Source: Pseudoduganella violaceinigra DSM 15887 (GTDB lineage: Bacteria > Pseudomonadota > Gammaproteobacteria > Burkholderiales > Burkholderiaceae_D). From it: a stretch of 64,000 nucleotides of DNA. The notes beneath the pieces were generated by a model. The model was not told where the DNA came from. It made no database searches and saw nothing but the letters and a program-made list of their open reading frames with translations. Positions 25,506-35,260 of the stretch are shown piece after piece (position 1 is the stretch's first letter; every line of letters starts with the position of its first letter). The DNA is taken from positions 1 to 64,000 of the forward strand of contig NZ_AUDI01000022.1 of NCBI RefSeq assembly GCF_000425385.1, written 5' to 3'. Position numbers and translations under genes: made by a program.

Positions 25506-27149
25506 ATGAGCGATCAAAAAGAACCTACTCGCCAAATCGCTGCGCAGGCGAGCAGCGATGGTACGTTGCAGGCCAAGACTTTACTTACCCCGACAGCTTG
25601 CAAAACTCGAGCAAGGATTTCGGTGCCACCCGACAGAGTGATGCCTATCGTTTTTGTTCCAGGGATCATGGGAAGTAATCTAAAGGCCACGACAGGCAAT
25701 AAGGCGCTAAATCCGGGCGAAACTGCGTGGCGTCCACCAAATGGAGCCCTTGAGGCAAAGAATGAGGTGTCGCGGTGGGAGCAACGTTCGCCTGGGACTC
25801 GGCAGAAAATCTTAAACGGAGCCACGGTTACCTTAGACCGTGACGCCTCGACGATCCTGGATCCTCAACATGAAACAATCGGCCTCAGCGCAGAAGAAGC
25901 AAAAGAGAACGGGTGGGGTGAGGTTCATTCGGACAGCTACCAAGGCATTCTTTATGCCTTGCGTCGTCAATTCCATACTTTCGTCAGTCCGCAGCTAACT
26001 GGTGCAGGTGGAGATGGGATTTCCAACGAATGGGTTGGATTGAACGTAAACATAAGTCGTTGTGATTGGAGCGAGAACAGTGGATTATTGAGCGAGATTT
26101 CCGAATGTGACGTACGCAAGTTGGCAGAGTTCCATTACCCAGTTTACGCGTGCGGATATAACTGGTTGAATTCGAACGCAATCTCAGCCGCGTTGCTTAG
26201 ACAACGCGTTGAGCAAATCATCAAGAAATGGCAAGGCCTAGGACGCAAGTGTGACAAAGTCATACTAGTTACCCATTCCATGGGAGGTCTGGTCGCTAGG
26301 GCTTGCGCGAAACAAATACCTGAAAAGATTGCTGGCGTCGTACATGGTTGTATGCCGGCACTGGGCGCGCCGGCCTGCTATCGACGAATCGCCTGCGGAA
26401 CTGAAAAGTCGAGTCCGAGTAAAGGAATAGCAGGTAACTACGTAATGGGCAAAGTTGCGGTCATTATGGGAGATACGGCTGAGCGCACTGTGCCGGTGAT
26501 TGGTAATTCTGCTGGGGCGCTTGAATTGCTACCTAATCATCTCTATCCCACTCCGTGGCTATTTGCATCAATTAGGCCCCGCATCGGCGAGCCTCAGAAA
26601 TTTTTACTTGCGACTGAAAATCCCTATGAATTTTATGCCGACGTCAAACCCTGGTATCGACTAATCGCCCCCAATTTTTTGGATCCTGCCGCCTCATGTG
26701 CGAACGCGATTGATGAGTTTCGAAAAAATCTACGACAAGCCGAAGTTTTTCATAGAGAAATACTTGGTAATTATTACCATCCCAATACTTACGCTTTTTT
26801 TGGAGCCGATGAGAAGGAGCTCGCATATGGCAGTTTTACGTGGACAGCCAATGCTGAGTTCTCTGGAATTGCGGAAAATGCTGTGAGAGATGGACAGTTC
26901 GACGCTACCGACTCGGCCGGAATTAGGCAAGTTCGAATACAGTCGAACCAAAATTTGAAATTCTCGCCGTCTACGCAAGACTCTGTTGGTGACGGCACTG
27001 TGCCATTTCAGTCTGGTCAAGGGCCTGAGGGAAAGGCGAGAAGAACCTTGCGTACTAAGGGGTACGATCATCAAGGCGGTTATAACAATGCATCAATGGT
27101 TTGTTTAACTCTCTTGCTTGTCTCACGAATCGCTCTCCAACATGCATAA
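25506..27149 (+). CDS. Probable T6SS lipase effector 1
   Basis: 547 residues, alpha/beta hydrolase of an LCAT/PGAP1-like type. Motifs: VFVPGIMGSNL near residue 48, nucleophile Ser 258 in THSMGGL (a GXSXG-like elbow), Asp 496 in GDGTVPF and His 522 in GYDHQGG, a plausible Ser-Asp-His triad. No signal peptide, as expected for a T6SS cargo. It follows vgrG1 by 74 bases and is followed by a Tli4-like immunity gene overlapping its stop. It probably attacks phospholipids of rival cells. The DNA is visibly less GC-rich than its chromosomal neighbours, which suggests transfer. The Tle subclass was not assigned. Confidence 0.85.
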   Translation: MSDQKEPTRQIAAQASSDGTLQAKTLLTPTACKTRARISVPPDRVMPIVFVPGIMGSNLKATTGNKALNPGETAWRPPNGALEAKNEVSRWEQRSPGTRQKILNGATVTLDRDASTILDPQHETIGLSAEEAKENGWGEVHSDSYQGILYALRRQFHTFVSPQLTGAGGDGISNEWVGLNVNISRCDWSENSGLLSEISECDVRKLAEFHYPVYACGYNWLNSNAISAALLRQRVEQIIKKWQGLGRKCDKVILVTHSMGGLVARACAKQIPEKIAGVVHGCMPALGAPACYRRIACGTEKSSPSKGIAGNYVMGKVAVIMGDTAERTVPVIGNSAGALELLPNHLYPTPWLFASIRPRIGEPQKFLLATENPYEFYADVKPWYRLIAPNFLDPAASCANAIDEFRKNLRQAEVFHREILGNYYHPNTYAFFGADEKELAYGSFTWTANAEFSGIAENAVRDGQFDATDSAGIRQVRIQSNQNLKFSPSTQDSVGDGTVPFQSGQGPEGKARRTLRTKGYDHQGGYNNASMVCLTLLLVSRIALQHA

Positions 27150-28197
27150 TATTCGATCCTCTTTGAGGCGAATATCGTTCGCAATAATTGTGATAATCAT
27201 TGCTATTCAGGTAAGCGCAAATTACGAAAGCGGGCAAGACATGGTTACCGGAAAAGAGATGGAACCAGCAAATGTAGTGTGTATTGGAAGAGTGTTGGTC
27301 GACATGCCAACAAGTTTAATAACGACTTATGGGATGACCTATTTTGCGGGTTGGCACATCAATACTAGTCTCGAGTCCGATGAAAAATTCGAAGTCAGAT
27401 TGCGAGATCGAATAAGAGACTTGGAGAATGCTAGGAATGCGTATGGGAGTAGGAGCCTCGAGTTTTTGAAGGCCGTCAACGGTGAATTGGAAGGCACAAT
27501 ATTTCAATTTGATCGCGAATCACTAAAAGTGGTTGAAGGGGGCGTTGTTTCGCATAAGGACATCGTAAAAATCGAAGCATACTTGCACGGGCATGGAATC
27601 TCATTCGATATCTCGGGAGGTGTTCGGCATGAAAATGAGATTGGACAGTTAGAGGATCTGATAAGGAATATGAGAGTTCGAGAGCCAGGAGACGTACTGT
27701 CGAAAAACGGATTTTGCTTTGATCGAGGCATCATTTTAGGGAGCGAGAACCCAACTTTGAGCGAAGGCGTTACGGTCTTTGCGGGCGATCCCACCTCAAA
27801 CGATATCGCGGTAGTAATTGATTCCAGCGCAGGAGCGCGGGCGACAGACACCTTACTGCAAAGAACTGCGGCTAGCTCTATTCGCAAGGAATATCCTTCC
27901 AGCTTCAAGAACCTTCGTATCGGCACAAGGAGAATCAATGAGCATTTAGGCGAAGAAGTACTTACGCGAGTCATCGAAGACGATGGCCGGAGCAATCATT
28001 CGTTTATGTGGGAGTCGACCCCTGTAAAACAGGACATCTACCATCCACAGATTACAATGGAACTCAGCACCGGACATAACAATAACGATTCGAAAAAAAC
28101 GCCGTTCACGGATGAGGAGGCGATCGCGCTTTGGGATCGGATTACGATGACGCTACGAACCCGGCCAGCCTCTACGTCCCAAAATTCACCCGATTGA
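27142..28197 (+). CDS. Tli4-like T6SS immunity protein 1
   Basis: 351 residues from the ATG that overlaps the lipase stop; a TTG at 27118 is an alternative. An N-terminal membrane anchor (ISFAIIVIIIAIQVSA) places the rest in the periplasm, where a phospholipase would act. The motif VVCIGRVLVDMP resembles the start of the Tli4 N-terminal domain. The C-terminus FTDEEAIALWDRITMTLRTRP is shared with the second immunity protein and with the odd tail of VgrG1. It presumably blocks the adjacent lipase; specificity is inferred from position. Confidence 0.8.
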   Translation: MHNIRSSLRRISFAIIVIIIAIQVSANYESGQDMVTGKEMEPANVVCIGRVLVDMPTSLITTYGMTYFAGWHINTSLESDEKFEVRLRDRIRDLENARNAYGSRSLEFLKAVNGELEGTIFQFDRESLKVVEGGVVSHKDIVKIEAYLHGHGISFDISGGVRHENEIGQLEDLIRNMRVREPGDVLSKNGFCFDRGIILGSENPTLSEGVTVFAGDPTSNDIAVVIDSSAGARATDTLLQRTAASSIRKEYPSSFKNLRIGTRRINEHLGEEVLTRVIEDDGRSNHSFMWESTPVKQDIYHPQITMELSTGHNNNDSKKTPFTDEEAIALWDRITMTLRTRPASTSQNSPD

Positions 28198-28204
28198 GCT
28201 AAGA

Positions 28205-28471
28205 ATGCCAAACGTGATCAGAGTAGGAGACCCAACCTCCCACGGTGGAAAAGTCCTTGCCACTGGCGCCCCCTATTTTTCTGTTGGTGGTAAACCAGTG
28301 GCCCTGGTTGGTGATCGCTGCATGTGTCCCATGATCGGCCACCAAAACTGCGTCATCATCAGCGGCAACAGCCACCACACAATCAACGGCAAAGCTGTGG
28401 CATACGAAGGCGATAAGACCAGCTGCGGCGCGACCTTGATTTCGACAGTGCAGACGTTTTCTTCGAGCTAG
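28205..28471 (+). CDS. PAAR-domain spike tip protein
   Basis: 88 residues covering a whole PAAR domain: VGDPTSHGGKVL, GKPVALVGDRCMCP, GHQN, GKAVAYEGDKTSCGA. PAAR proteins cap the VgrG trimer and bind zinc through His and Cys. There is no fused toxin. It begins 7 bases after the immunity gene and closes module 1. Confidence 0.92.
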   Translation: MPNVIRVGDPTSHGGKVLATGAPYFSVGGKPVALVGDRCMCPMIGHQNCVIISGNSHHTINGKAVAYEGDKTSCGATLISTVQTFSSS

Positions 28472-28487
28472 CCAGCGCCTATGAGTT

Positions 28488-28520
28488 GGGCGCGACCATC
28501 GGAATTTGCTGGTCGCGCCC
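28488..28520. terminator. 11-bp stem-loop between convergent PAAR and ceramidase genes
   Basis: GGGCGCGACCA (28488-28498) pairs perfectly with TGGTCGCGCCC (28510-28520). No T-tract follows on either strand, so it would be a bidirectional stem-loop of uncertain efficiency. Confidence 0.55.
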
Positions 28521-28529
28521 CGCCCGCCA

Positions 28530-30539
28530 TCAGTTGACCTGGAAGGTTCGGCTGGTCCCCGTCAGGCCGTAGATGTTGCCATTCCAGCCGTTCTTGTAGT
28601 CGCCGTAATGCCGTATCCGATACTGTCCGGCCATGGCGTCGGCCGGAATGTCCCAGCCGATCACTGCACGGGACGTGCCCCAGACCGGATCGACGCGCTC
28701 CCAGCGATAGGTGGTATTCCAATCTCCATCGACGGCCACGGTGCGCCAGGCCGCGCCATCCCAGCGCTGTACCTCAAGGAAGGTGCCGTTCAGGCGCAGG
28801 TTATTCTTGGGATGTCCGGTCCAGAAGGCGACCTCCACATGCTGGCCGCGCAGGTAGCTTGCGTTGGCCTGCCGATCCACATCGCCAAAGCTCTTGAAGA
28901 CGGGCGTGTTATCGAGCACCACGCCCGTCTGGAACGACATCTGGTTGTTGCTCAAATCCCGTACCGATGCGCTGGGCCCGGCAGCGATGCCTTGCCGCAT
29001 GGCCGTCGCCAGCTCGTGGAAGCTTTGCTGGTAAGCGCCTAGCGTCCACCTTCCGAAATGGGTTGATGCGCCTTCGTAATGCTGCGCGTCATACTCTTCC
29101 GGCGTGGCGACATAACCCGAATATGCATTCGAGTAGCCCGCGAAGACTACGTGCCTAACGCTGTCGCCCAGCGCGGCCTTCACCGTTTCACGCACGCGCC
29201 GTCCAGACATGATGGTGAATTCGGCCGGCGCCGCAATGATGGCCAGCTGTCCAATGCGAACAATCGATACTGGCAGCACTTCCGGCGACCATGGGAACGG
29301 CGATTGCGTACCTGTCGCAAGCAGCACAGGCTTCACGCCATGGCAATCCCTCACCCACTGCGGCGCCGGTGTAATGATTCCACCCAGCGCCTGGAAGAAT
29401 GGGTTGCCTGACAAATCGCCTTCATTAAAGCCATCCAGCCCGCGTCCATCCTCTGTGCCTGCGGCGAAGGCGGTGCCGATGGCGGCAGGGCAGGTGTTGC
29501 GCGTAACGCCGTCTGCAAAACGTGGATCCACCGTGACGCGGGAAAAGTCGATGTAGCGCTGCCGGTAATCCACCGGCCCTGCCAAGGGTTCCAGTGCGCC
29601 GTTATAGATGGACAAAGCCTTTTGCAGCTGCCGCTCACCGATGATGCGCGTGTTGTCGAACTCATTTTTCGTGGGGCCGGTGCCATCCAGGCTCAGGTTC
29701 GGCGTCATATCGCCGGCATTCGACTGCGCGAAGGCTGCAACGAAGTCGCTGTCCGCGTTGTAACGCACGCCCTTCAGCTCGTGTTCCCAGCGCCATTCGG
29801 CATAACCTTTATTATCCGGTGAGATCAGCCGGTTATTGGGCGTCATCGAAACGCCGTGGGTCGAGAACCAACTGATCACACCGACGTCGATGGATCCCTG
29901 CTTGAAGCGCAGTACCGTCATCTCTGGATCGATATGTTGACCCCAGCGGTCGCGCTCCGCCTGCGGATTGCGCAAGTAAGCCGGCAATGAGCGGTTATTG
30001 CTCGCATCCGTCAGTTCGCCCTTGCCGATGGCGATGTTTCCCGGCTTCAGGTCGCGATGCGCCTTGTCGATCGCCGCGACAATGCCGCTGACGATCGCGT
30101 CGAAAGTGCGCTTGTTGAAACCGTAGGTGGTGAAGTTGTACAGCGCGTAGTGGGAGAACCCGCCAGGCCCGCTGTGCGTGTGTGTCGCGGAGAGGATCAC
30201 GTTCTCGGCGCCGTACAAGTTGCCGTACTTCGCCTGCAGCTGCCGCAGCACGGCCTGCTGCACGCCCTGGAACACCATGCCCAGGTCGTTGTTGACGAAA
30301 ACCATGCGCTTGCCGCTCGCCTGGTCCACCACGATAAACGCCCGTGCCCGTTGCCGCATATGGATGCCGGCCGTCACCTGCGTGTTCGAGCCATAGCCCA
30401 TCATGCCTACTTCCGCCGCCTCGCCGGTGATGTCGGACATGCCGCGCCCGACCAGGAAAGGATCTGCGTATGCTGCACCACAAACCAGGATTGCGCCCAA
30501 CAGAGAAGCCAGGCGCACGAAACGAATATGCTTCGTCAT
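28530..30539 (-). CDS. Neutral ceramidase, secreted
   Basis: 669 residues, the length of bacterial neutral ceramidases (Pseudomonas aeruginosa: 670). It hydrolyses ceramide to sphingosine and a fatty acid. A Sec signal peptide ends near GAAYA. Zinc-binding motif SATHTHSGPGG has His 120 and His 122, and the catalytic serine motif is WFSTHGVSMTP (His 228, Ser 231). The C-terminal ~150 residues form the usual Ig-like domain. It is monocistronic and convergent with the PAAR gene. Its promoter block at 30654-30730 is shared with the cytochrome/oxidase operon at 44.7-47.7 kb. Confidence 0.93.
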   Translation of the reverse strand: MTKHIRFVRLASLLGAILVCGAAYADPFLVGRGMSDITGEAAEVGMMGYGSNTQVTAGIHMRQRARAFIVVDQASGKRMVFVNNDLGMVFQGVQQAVLRQLQAKYGNLYGAENVILSATHTHSGPGGFSHYALYNFTTYGFNKRTFDAIVSGIVAAIDKAHRDLKPGNIAIGKGELTDASNNRSLPAYLRNPQAERDRWGQHIDPEMTVLRFKQGSIDVGVISWFSTHGVSMTPNNRLISPDNKGYAEWRWEHELKGVRYNADSDFVAAFAQSNAGDMTPNLSLDGTGPTKNEFDNTRIIGERQLQKALSIYNGALEPLAGPVDYRQRYIDFSRVTVDPRFADGVTRNTCPAAIGTAFAAGTEDGRGLDGFNEGDLSGNPFFQALGGIITPAPQWVRDCHGVKPVLLATGTQSPFPWSPEVLPVSIVRIGQLAIIAAPAEFTIMSGRRVRETVKAALGDSVRHVVFAGYSNAYSGYVATPEEYDAQHYEGASTHFGRWTLGAYQQSFHELATAMRQGIAAGPSASVRDLSNNQMSFQTGVVLDNTPVFKSFGDVDRQANASYLRGQHVEVAFWTGHPKNNLRLNGTFLEVQRWDGAAWRTVAVDGDWNTTYRWERVDPVWGTSRAVIGWDIPADAMAGQYRIRHYGDYKNGWNGNIYGLTGTSRTFQVN

Positions 30540-30653
30540 GACCGTTCCCTTCGAAGTTGATCAAATACCGGAATCGCTTATCGCATGGAGGATGTCGCCG
30601 GCCATTGCGGCCGGCGCTCGGGCCGGAATCGCCCGTGGTGGAACTGCGTCAGG

Positions 30654-30730
30654 TGAGAATAACGACGACCTCTGAAAATAACAATGTTTTTCTGCGGGTG
30701 TGCAGGCGGCGCCACCGAAAACGCTACAGT
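30654..30730 (-). promoter_or_regulatory. Ceramidase promoter block shared with the sphBCD-like operon
   Basis: Read leftward: upstream box ACTGTAGCGTTTTC (30730-30717), then AGAAAAACATTGTTA with a -35-like TTGTTA (30684-30679), a 17-bp spacer and a -10-like TATTCT (30661-30656). The block aligns without gaps to 47733-47809; 37 of the first 47 bases match, as do 12 of 14 in the upstream box. The conserved upstream box is a candidate activator or repressor site. Confidence 0.65.
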
Positions 30731-30756
30731 TGCATGAGGCAAGCCGCAGCGTGCCG

Positions 30757-31944
30757 CTACGTTGGCGATCGAATCGCTTGTTGCAGTGCTCGCAGGGCAA
30801 ATGGCCAGGAAATCCGCTCCTGCTCAAGCCTGACGCCATGTCCCCACCGGTGCTGCTTCAGGCCCTGGTAGATGGTGGCTTCCGGCGGTAGCAACTGCGA
30901 CAGGCCTTCCGCAATGCTTTGCTCACCTTCCGTGGTCCAAAGCGAGGAAAATTGCAATAAGGTTGCCTCGTCCATCAACAAGGATTGAAGCTGCGGCAGG
31001 TGGCTGCGGGCTCGATGCAGGATGGCGTAGCCGTGCGTGTCGATATCGCCCCAGTAAATGCCTTGACAGTTGCGGATCCATGGGATCTGCGCCAATACGT
31101 CGACGCCATATCCCAGGCCAATGAAGGCAACAGCACCCGGCAGGTCAGGCAAAGCTAGTCCGGTCTGCTGATTCTCCACGACCAGCACGGTGGACGGCGA
31201 CAGGTTCATTCCGGCCAGTTGTGCCGCTGGTGCACAGATGTCGCGCAGGCCGCGGGTGGCCATCCTCAATTCAGGATCCAGTAACCGCATGTGCACCATA
31301 GCGGGTGCAGTTTGCAGGCCACACATGGCATAGAAATTGTCGCCTTGGACAGACGTGCCGCGCATGCCCGTCAGCAGCTTTGCCAGCAGTCCTTTGCGCG
31401 TCTCGATCCATTTCGTATCCACACCTGGGATTGGCAACTGGCGGAGATAAAGGCCCGAAGCTGGATTAACCTCCAGCCACTCAAGTACGGACAGGCAGCG
31501 CGAGAAGTCGGCGCTTTCCATGTCTGCCAGTATGTTGAACAGACGGGCGGAGGTTGGCGCCAATTGCGGCCAGCGTCCGCATAACGCTTGGTGCCGCTGT
31601 TCCGCAAGCTGCCAGCGGCCCAATTCTCCGATCCACGCGCACACCGCATGCGGGCCATCCAGGCGCAGGCTTTCGGGCAAGCGTTGTGTGCCAAGTACGC
31701 GCCAACGACGTTCAATCCAATTCAATTCACCTTCGCCGCGCCATTCGCGCCAGGCAGCAGCCCATGCCCGCACGGCTTCGGTTTGTTTCAGTGCTTCCGC
31801 TTCGCTCGGCGGTCCGAGAGGAATGAGCAGAGGCCATTGCTGCGATGGATTGTCCGCTGCCAGCCAATCGCGGTGCTTGCCGGCGAATCGCTTTTTCAGC
31901 AGTAACTGGACGTCATCCGGCAGCTTCAAGCGCAGCCTCCGCAC
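30757..31944 (-). CDS. jetD: Wadjet nuclease subunit JetD
   Basis: 395 residues. The N-terminal DUF3322-like part (~1-190) is followed by a DUF2220/Toprim-like nuclease part. Candidate catalytic acids are Glu 257 in VVENQQTG and Asp 300/302 in YWGDIDTHG, with a later RLEQERI motif. JetD cleaves plasmid DNA after the JetABC motor has extruded it. The start overlaps the end of jetC by 32 bases. It is the last gene of a complete four-gene operon. Confidence 0.93.
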   Translation of the reverse strand: MRRLRLKLPDDVQLLLKKRFAGKHRDWLAADNPSQQWPLLIPLGPPSEAEALKQTEAVRAWAAAWREWRGEGELNWIERRWRVLGTQRLPESLRLDGPHAVCAWIGELGRWQLAEQRHQALCGRWPQLAPTSARLFNILADMESADFSRCLSVLEWLEVNPASGLYLRQLPIPGVDTKWIETRKGLLAKLLTGMRGTSVQGDNFYAMCGLQTAPAMVHMRLLDPELRMATRGLRDICAPAAQLAGMNLSPSTVLVVENQQTGLALPDLPGAVAFIGLGYGVDVLAQIPWIRNCQGIYWGDIDTHGYAILHRARSHLPQLQSLLMDEATLLQFSSLWTTEGEQSIAEGLSQLLPPEATIYQGLKQHRWGHGVRLEQERISWPFALRALQQAIRSPT

Positions 31945-34900
31945 GCACGTCGGCAGCCAGCTTCAGCCGCTGTTGTGCTTCATCATATTCGATCAGCAGT
32001 ACGCCGGACTCGCGCCGGTCCCGGATTGCCACGAAACAGGCCCCGCCAATAAAGGGCTCCAGCGTCATTACCGACTTTAAGGGCGTTGCGACAATCATCT
32101 GGAAGCCAAAGTTGGCGAAGATATTCATGGCCAGCGCGGTGAATTCGTTGTCGGCCTTGTCGAAGGCTTCGTCCAGCACCACCGGCGCATAGACGGGAAC
32201 CCCGCTTTCACTGCCACCAAGCTGGTAGCGTAACGCCGCGGCAAGCACGGTGGTGGCGAGCTTCTGGCGTTGACCGCCGGATTTTCCCGCACCGCTTTCA
32301 AGCACATCATGCTCGACGCCATGTTCGTCGTACTCACGGCCGATGAATTCGACATGCAGGCGCACGTCCAGCACAGTTTCGCGCCAGCGCCGCAAATCCG
32401 CATCCTGGCTGGACAGACGTTCGACAAGTCGCCGCAACTCCATGAAACGTGCCTCCGCCGCTTGCGGATCGTCCTGCCATGCATGGCTTAGGGCGTCAAG
32501 GATGTCCTGTTTGAACTGGCGCACTTCCGGCAACTGCCTGTCTTTTGGCTGGATCTGCAGGAACGTGGTGCGTTCCTCATTGCGATTGAAGGGCACCTGT
32601 CGCAGGCTCTCGTTCACCAGCTCCATGCGCGCCAGGATGGCCTTGCGCGCGTCGCTCAGGTAGCTGGAGAGTGCCGCCAAATTCTGGTGGCTCTGGTTGC
32701 GCAGCAGGTCGAAGAAGCGCTGTTCATGCGCCGGCAGGCCGTCCGTTTCCAGGCGCGCCAATTTGGTGAAGAAGTCGCCTGCAGACGGCAGCGCCGCATC
32801 CAGCCCTTCGGCATCGGCGCGCCAGGTGCTGATGAAGGCGGAGAACTGCGCTTCGACAAACTTGACGCAGTCGCCGATTCCTTCGCTCAGGGCGAGGATA
32901 TCGTCTGAAATCCCCTTGCGTACGGTGCGGTCGGTGCTGTCGACGTCTTTCAGTGCGGGCGCCTGCGGTAGCCGCTGGTAACGCAGGTCGAGCCCGGCCT
33001 GCTGGTGCGGAGTCAGGGGCACGATGGACGGATCCTGCTGCGCCGCGTCCAGCTGCCTTTCGTGCCCGTCAATTTCCCTTTGGCGCGACAGCAGCGTGAC
33101 CTTTTCGTTTTCCAACGCATCCGCAGCCTTTTGCACCAGGGCGCGCTGCTGTCGCAGGCGCTCGTCGATAGCCTGCAAGCTGGCATTGCTGTCGCGGATC
33201 GATGCGAGCAGGCGGTCGATAGCGCCGATGCGCTGGACCAGCGGTTCGGCTTCGATCTCCTGCCACTGTAAATTGACCAAGGTCTGGCACTGCAGGACGC
33301 GCAAGGCAGCTTCCCGGCGCTGTTTTCCCAGCGTCGCCAACTGGGCCTCCAGGCTTTCCAGATGCTGGCGCAGCTGCTGTTCCTGCTGCTCGTACATGGC
33401 CAGCTTATCGCGGTTGTCGAAGCCGAGTACCCAATAGCGCCGGTCGTTGACGTTGTTCCGGTCATCCTTCTCATGCCGGGAGCGGTTATGCTTGACCTGG
33501 CCCTCGCGCGTCAGGGCGCGCTCCGGTGCTGCGCGGAAGGCTTTCATCGACTCCACGCATTCGTAGTCGAAGCGCTGCCGCAGGTCGGCCTGCAGCCATT
33601 CCGCGAAGCGGCCGCCCTTCACATTGAGCTTGGCGACCAAAGAGGCCGCGCGCAGGGGGCGTGCCTGCTGCTGTTCGCTGCGGCCGGTGCGGAAGTAGAC
33701 CAGCTTCTGTCCGAGGCTGGCATCGTTGGCGTGGTTGGACAGGGCGGCGTAGTGTTCTTCATCAACCAGGATGGAAAGCGCAAAGCCGTGCAGCACGCGC
33801 TCGATCGCGCCGCGCCACGCCTCATCCTCGGGCTTGACGTCCAGCAGCTCGCCCGCAAAGGGCAGCGCGTCCGGCCCGACGCCGATGGCGATGGCCAGCT
33901 GGCGCCGCATTTCCAGCATGTGGGCCGGGATATTGCTTGGCTGGCGGCGCAGGGAATGAAGCTCTTGCAAGGTTTCGTCGCGATTGCGCTTGACATCATC
34001 CCGGGCGCGTCCCAGTTCCAGCAGACGGTCTTCCCCGGCGGCTTGCTGCTGCCAATCGTCCAGCTCCTGACGCGCCTGTCCAACCAGGGCGGCAAATCCG
34101 TCCGGCGAACCGGCGAAGCTCCAATCCAGGGCATTGCAGGCATCCACGGCCTGCTTGCGCTTTGCCATGCGGCCGATGCGCTGCTCTTCCACCAGCCGCC
34201 GTTCGACCTCCAGCTGCTCGATCCTTTCGCCGCCGGCGGCGCTGCGCTGCTGTTCCAGGTCGCGCAGGGCCAGTTCGCGGTTATCCAGCGTGCCGCGCAA
34301 TTGCTGCACGCGGCCGGATAGCCCGTCGGCCTCGATGCGTAATGCCGCGATATGCGCGGTCAGCAGCCGGATCCGTAGTTGCTCCCGGTAGCTATGCAGT
34401 CCTGCCTCCAGCTCGCGCAAGCCATTGCGTTCCAACTGCAGCTGTTCCATCTGCTGGTGCCGTGCGCGCGCAGGCGCCAGGGTTTGCACCTGCCTGCGTG
34501 CGGTCACCACGGATTGGTGCGCCTCGTTCAATTCGCCGAATTCACTGACCAGGCGTTCCGCCACCGCAAAGGTTTCCGGCCGCTCCAGCATGAAGTCGCG
34601 CAGGAAGGCATTCAGGTCGCCGACGTTCTTGGCCGATTGCGTCTTGTGCAGCAAACGCAAGGCCATTTCATTGTCGATGCCGAGCAGGCGGCAGAAGCGT
34701 TCGCAATACGGCGCGAAGTCGTCCTTGATGTGGGCGCCGGGGTAGGCTTGCTTCAGCTTGCGCACGTCGAAGTTGGTGCTGCCGAAATCCTCCAGCTCGC
34801 GCAGGTCGAAGGGGCGCTCCAGCACCATGAAGATGCGCTTCACATCGGTGTTGGCGTTGCTGTTCCCACGTAACCAGAACAGCTGGACGAGTACCACGTC

Positions 34901-35260
34901 CTGCCCACTACTGTGGTGGTAATGAAGGGCGATCGCCGACCAGGTCGTGGTGCCCCCGCGCAGGTAGCGGGTGGTGGTGACGCCGGACGTGCCGTCGCTT
35001 TGCGCCGACCAGGCGCCGCGGACGTAGCTGACCAGGTTGCGGTCGCGTCCCTTGCGGTCCGCCTCGCGCGCTGCCGCATTGAAGTCGACCCAGCGCGGCG
35101 GCACCAAGAGCGCCGAGAAAGCGTCCAGCAAGGTCGATTTTCCGGCACCGGAAGGGCCGACGATCAGGAAACCTCGATCGCTGATCGGGATGTCGTGCAG
35201 GCCGCTGAAGGTGCCCCAGTTGTACACCTGCAGACGCGCCATGCGGAACTGGTCGTTCAT
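31913..35260 (-). CDS. jetC: Wadjet SMC/MukB-like ATPase JetC
   Basis: 1115 residues. Walker A GPSGAGKST with Lys 41; ABC signature SGAGKSGGQRQ near 989-999; Walker B VVLDEAF near 1027-1033. Between them lie two long coiled coils flanking a hinge-like region (~450-600), the layout of condensin-type motors. JetC hydrolyses ATP for DNA loop extrusion in the JetABC complex. The start overlaps the jetB stop by 4 bases. Confidence 0.95.
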   Translation of the reverse strand: MNDQFRMARLQVYNWGTFSGLHDIPISDRGFLIVGPSGAGKSTLLDAFSALLVPPRWVDFNAAAREADRKGRDRNLVSYVRGAWSAQSDGTSGVTTTRYLRGGTTTWSAIALHYHHSSGQDVVLVQLFWLRGNSNANTDVKRIFMVLERPFDLRELEDFGSTNFDVRKLKQAYPGAHIKDDFAPYCERFCRLLGIDNEMALRLLHKTQSAKNVGDLNAFLRDFMLERPETFAVAERLVSEFGELNEAHQSVVTARRQVQTLAPARARHQQMEQLQLERNGLRELEAGLHSYREQLRIRLLTAHIAALRIEADGLSGRVQQLRGTLDNRELALRDLEQQRSAAGGERIEQLEVERRLVEEQRIGRMAKRKQAVDACNALDWSFAGSPDGFAALVGQARQELDDWQQQAAGEDRLLELGRARDDVKRNRDETLQELHSLRRQPSNIPAHMLEMRRQLAIAIGVGPDALPFAGELLDVKPEDEAWRGAIERVLHGFALSILVDEEHYAALSNHANDASLGQKLVYFRTGRSEQQQARPLRAASLVAKLNVKGGRFAEWLQADLRQRFDYECVESMKAFRAAPERALTREGQVKHNRSRHEKDDRNNVNDRRYWVLGFDNRDKLAMYEQQEQQLRQHLESLEAQLATLGKQRREAALRVLQCQTLVNLQWQEIEAEPLVQRIGAIDRLLASIRDSNASLQAIDERLRQQRALVQKAADALENEKVTLLSRQREIDGHERQLDAAQQDPSIVPLTPHQQAGLDLRYQRLPQAPALKDVDSTDRTVRKGISDDILALSEGIGDCVKFVEAQFSAFISTWRADAEGLDAALPSAGDFFTKLARLETDGLPAHEQRFFDLLRNQSHQNLAALSSYLSDARKAILARMELVNESLRQVPFNRNEERTTFLQIQPKDRQLPEVRQFKQDILDALSHAWQDDPQAAEARFMELRRLVERLSSQDADLRRWRETVLDVRLHVEFIGREYDEHGVEHDVLESGAGKSGGQRQKLATTVLAAALRYQLGGSESGVPVYAPVVLDEAFDKADNEFTALAMNIFANFGFQMIVATPLKSVMTLEPFIGGACFVAIRDRRESGVLLIEYDEAQQRLKLAADVRAEAALEAAG

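Noticed and set aside
21665..28471. Prophage tail region
   Set aside because: VgrG and TssF are related to phage tail proteins, but there are no capsid, terminase, integrase or lysis genes, and the lipase, Tli4 and PAAR context is type VI secretion.
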